Source: Actinomycetota bacterium (lineage in GTDB: Bacteria > Actinomycetota > Thermoleophilia > UBA2241). Taken from it: a stretch of 12,625 nucleotides of DNA. The stretch spans positions 1 to 12,625 of the forward strand of contig JAPLCL010000019.1 of assembly GCA_026392265.1 (NCBI GenBank), in the 5' to 3' direction. Positions 11,636-12,625 of this stretch are shown one piece after another. Under the pieces are notes generated by a model. That model had not been told where the DNA came from. It worked only from the letters and a program-made list of their open reading frames with translations, and did no database searches. The position numbers and the translations under genes were made by a program. Positions within the stretch are counted from its first letter, which is position 1; each line of letters opens with the position of its first letter.

Positions 11636-12625
11636 TCAGGCGTAGCGCGGCATGCTGTTTCTGCTCCAGCCCATGCGACCGGCGGAGAAGGCCCGCGGCG
11701 CAGCGACGAGGCAGAGCACGCCAAGCAGGATGTAGTACGAGAGGTTGAGGTTGGTCGTCGTGCCCGTGACGGCCGTTGCAAGGTTGTACAGGCTGCCGGC
11801 GGCGGCCAGGAACGAGACGAGGCCCCAAGCCACGCGATGGCCCGACGGCGTGAGCTCCATCGCCAGGGCAGCCAGGAAGAGAGCCGGCGGGAACAGGAGA
11901 AGCGGCAGGGCGGCCAGATCGCCGGCGTTGAGCCCTCCGGGATCGACGGCCGGCGCGCGGGCCGCGTAGATGGCTTCGTACACCTGCCAGGCGAAGCCGG
12001 CGAGGAGGAAGATGATGATGGCGAGCCGGCCGATGAACTGGCGGTCGTGACGGGTCATCGACGGCAGCCTGCGGTTCCAGGCGCGGGAGCGCCGCCAGGC
12101 GCGTGCGATCACGACGGCGCCGACCAGCCCGAACACCACCAGGAGCACCCACGGGCGGGCCGTGAACCAGGGAAACCACGAGAACGGCGGCCAAGTCTCT
12201 TCGCGCAGCGTGAACTGCGTCTCGACGTCGAGTGGCAGGATCTGGATGACGCGACCGTCCTGCTGCAAGACCTCGACCTGCAATGCGGTGAGGTCGGTGA
12301 CGCGCACACGATGCTCGACCGTCGTGTATGGAGGCGCCGGTGCGCCGCCGTCGTCCGTCTCGAGCAGCGGCCAGACGCCGGCCGCGGATCGGGCGGTCGC
12401 GGCCGGCCACGTGAAGGTCACGGTGGCGCCGGTCGGCGCGCCTTCGGCGTCGCCCCAGTAGGCGACGTTCGTCTGGTAGGCCGTGCCGCGCAGCACGGCC
12501 GCCACCGTCGGGTCGGCGGTCGCGGCGGTCACGGCCTCCGCTTCGGGCGTCGCCTTGATCGCGGCGGCGGCAGGAACGGAGCTGGGCGCCGCGGCGAAAG
12601 CGGCAAGGCAGAGCAGCAGGGCCGC
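11636..12625 (-). CDS. Exported membrane protein of unknown function, 5' end beyond window
   Basis: The frame is open from the right edge to TGA at 11636, giving 329 residues without the true N-terminus. The visible start (AALLLCLAAFAAAPSSVPAA) is a signal peptide core with a likely cleavage region, so the GTG at 12532 inside the frame is not the real start. A beta-rich extracytoplasmic domain of about 120 residues follows, ending near ETWPPFSWFPWFTARP. Five transmembrane helices follow: PWVLLVVFGLVGAVVIARAW, then one from IGRLAIIIFLLAGFAW, one from LAALPLLLFPPALFLAALAM, one from VAWGLVSFLAAAGSLYNLAT, and one from LSYYILLGVLCLVAAPRAF. Charged loops such as RAWRRSRAWNRR sit between the first two. 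I do not recognise the family. The arrangement suggests an envelope sensor or assembly protein but gives no function. Its upstream partners are not in view. Confidence 0.75.
   Translation of the reverse strand, partial: AALLLCLAAFAAAPSSVPAAAAIKATPEAEAVTAATADPTVAAVLRGTAYQTNVAYWGDAEGAPTGATVTFTWPAATARSAAGVWPLLETDDGGAPAPPYTTVEHRVRVTDLTALQVEVLQQDGRVIQILPLDVETQFTLREETWPPFSWFPWFTARPWVLLVVFGLVGAVVIARAWRRSRAWNRRLPSMTRHDRQFIGRLAIIIFLLAGFAWQVYEAIYAARAPAVDPGGLNAGDLAALPLLLFPPALFLAALAMELTPSGHRVAWGLVSFLAAAGSLYNLATAVTGTTTNLNLSYYILLGVLCLVAAPRAFSAGRMGWSRNSMPRYA

Noticed and set aside
11220..12410. A 396-codon leftward frame spanning gloA's end to the membrane-protein gene
   Set aside because: It overlaps the membrane-protein frame out of phase, is Arg/Pro-rich, and crosses the terminator-like foldback.
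1..12625. CRISPR arrays, insertion sequences, tRNA or rRNA genes, phage genes
   Set aside because: No spaced direct repeats, transposase motifs, terminal repeats or recognisable RNA genes were seen on reading both strands; this was by eye and not a search.

Overview
This 12.6 kb window is very GC-rich and densely coded, with short intergenic gaps, mostly Shine-Dalgarno-led genes and occasional GTG starts. That fits a high-GC bacterium of the Actinomycetota or Chloroflexota type, possibly from a metagenome assembly. I cannot place the lineage more exactly. I see no rRNA, tRNA, insertion sequence, phage gene or CRISPR array, and nothing that clearly marks an island; the only mobile-type element is a VapBC toxin-antitoxin pair.

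Layout, left to right. (1) 1-3823, leftward operon: an extracellular solute-binding protein (family 5) anchored by a C-terminal membrane helix, a DUF917 / S-methyl-thiohydantoin desulfurase-family protein, a DUF4126 membrane protein, and the start of protein-L-isoaspartate methyltransferase, cut by the window edge. A divergent TetR-type regulator (3948-4619) faces it. The intergenic region carries back-to-back promoter-like elements whose -10 boxes flank and overlap a 12-bp imperfect palindrome, the obvious candidate operator. (2) 4635-5322, leftward type II toxin-antitoxin pair (FitA/VapB-like antitoxin, PIN/VapC toxin). (3) 5526-8349, leftward operon: NADP-type malic enzyme, then class I (Fe-S) fumarase alpha and beta subunits, ending in a 17-bp perfect hairpin. 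Together these interconvert pyruvate, malate and fumarate. The alpha subunit appears to lack an internal segment of about 55 residues that is normally conserved, and the malic enzyme carries an Ala/Lys-rich C-terminal tail. (4) 8508-9480, leftward multi-pass membrane protein gene interrupted by a frameshift at a CG-dinucleotide run. (5) 9580-10344, rightward CobB/SIRT5-like sirtuin with the YxxR acyl-pocket motif. (6) 10360-10902, leftward gamma-class carbonic anhydrase-like protein, and 10927-11301, rightward glyoxalase I (GloA-like). These two are divergent, with only 24 bp between start codons; the leftward gene looks leaderless. (7) 11302-11635, a terminator-like structure and a 40-codon ORF for a signal-peptide-like small protein. 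(8) 11636-12625, leftward exported or membrane protein of unknown function, 5' end beyond the window.

Most genes are recognisable housekeeping or metabolic families. I found no convincing new multi-gene defence or mobile system. The items most worth a second look are the shortened fumarase alpha subunit, the permease-less binding protein/DUF917 operon with its operator, the tailed malic enzyme, the CG-run frameshift, and the compact gamma-CA/gloA divergent junction.
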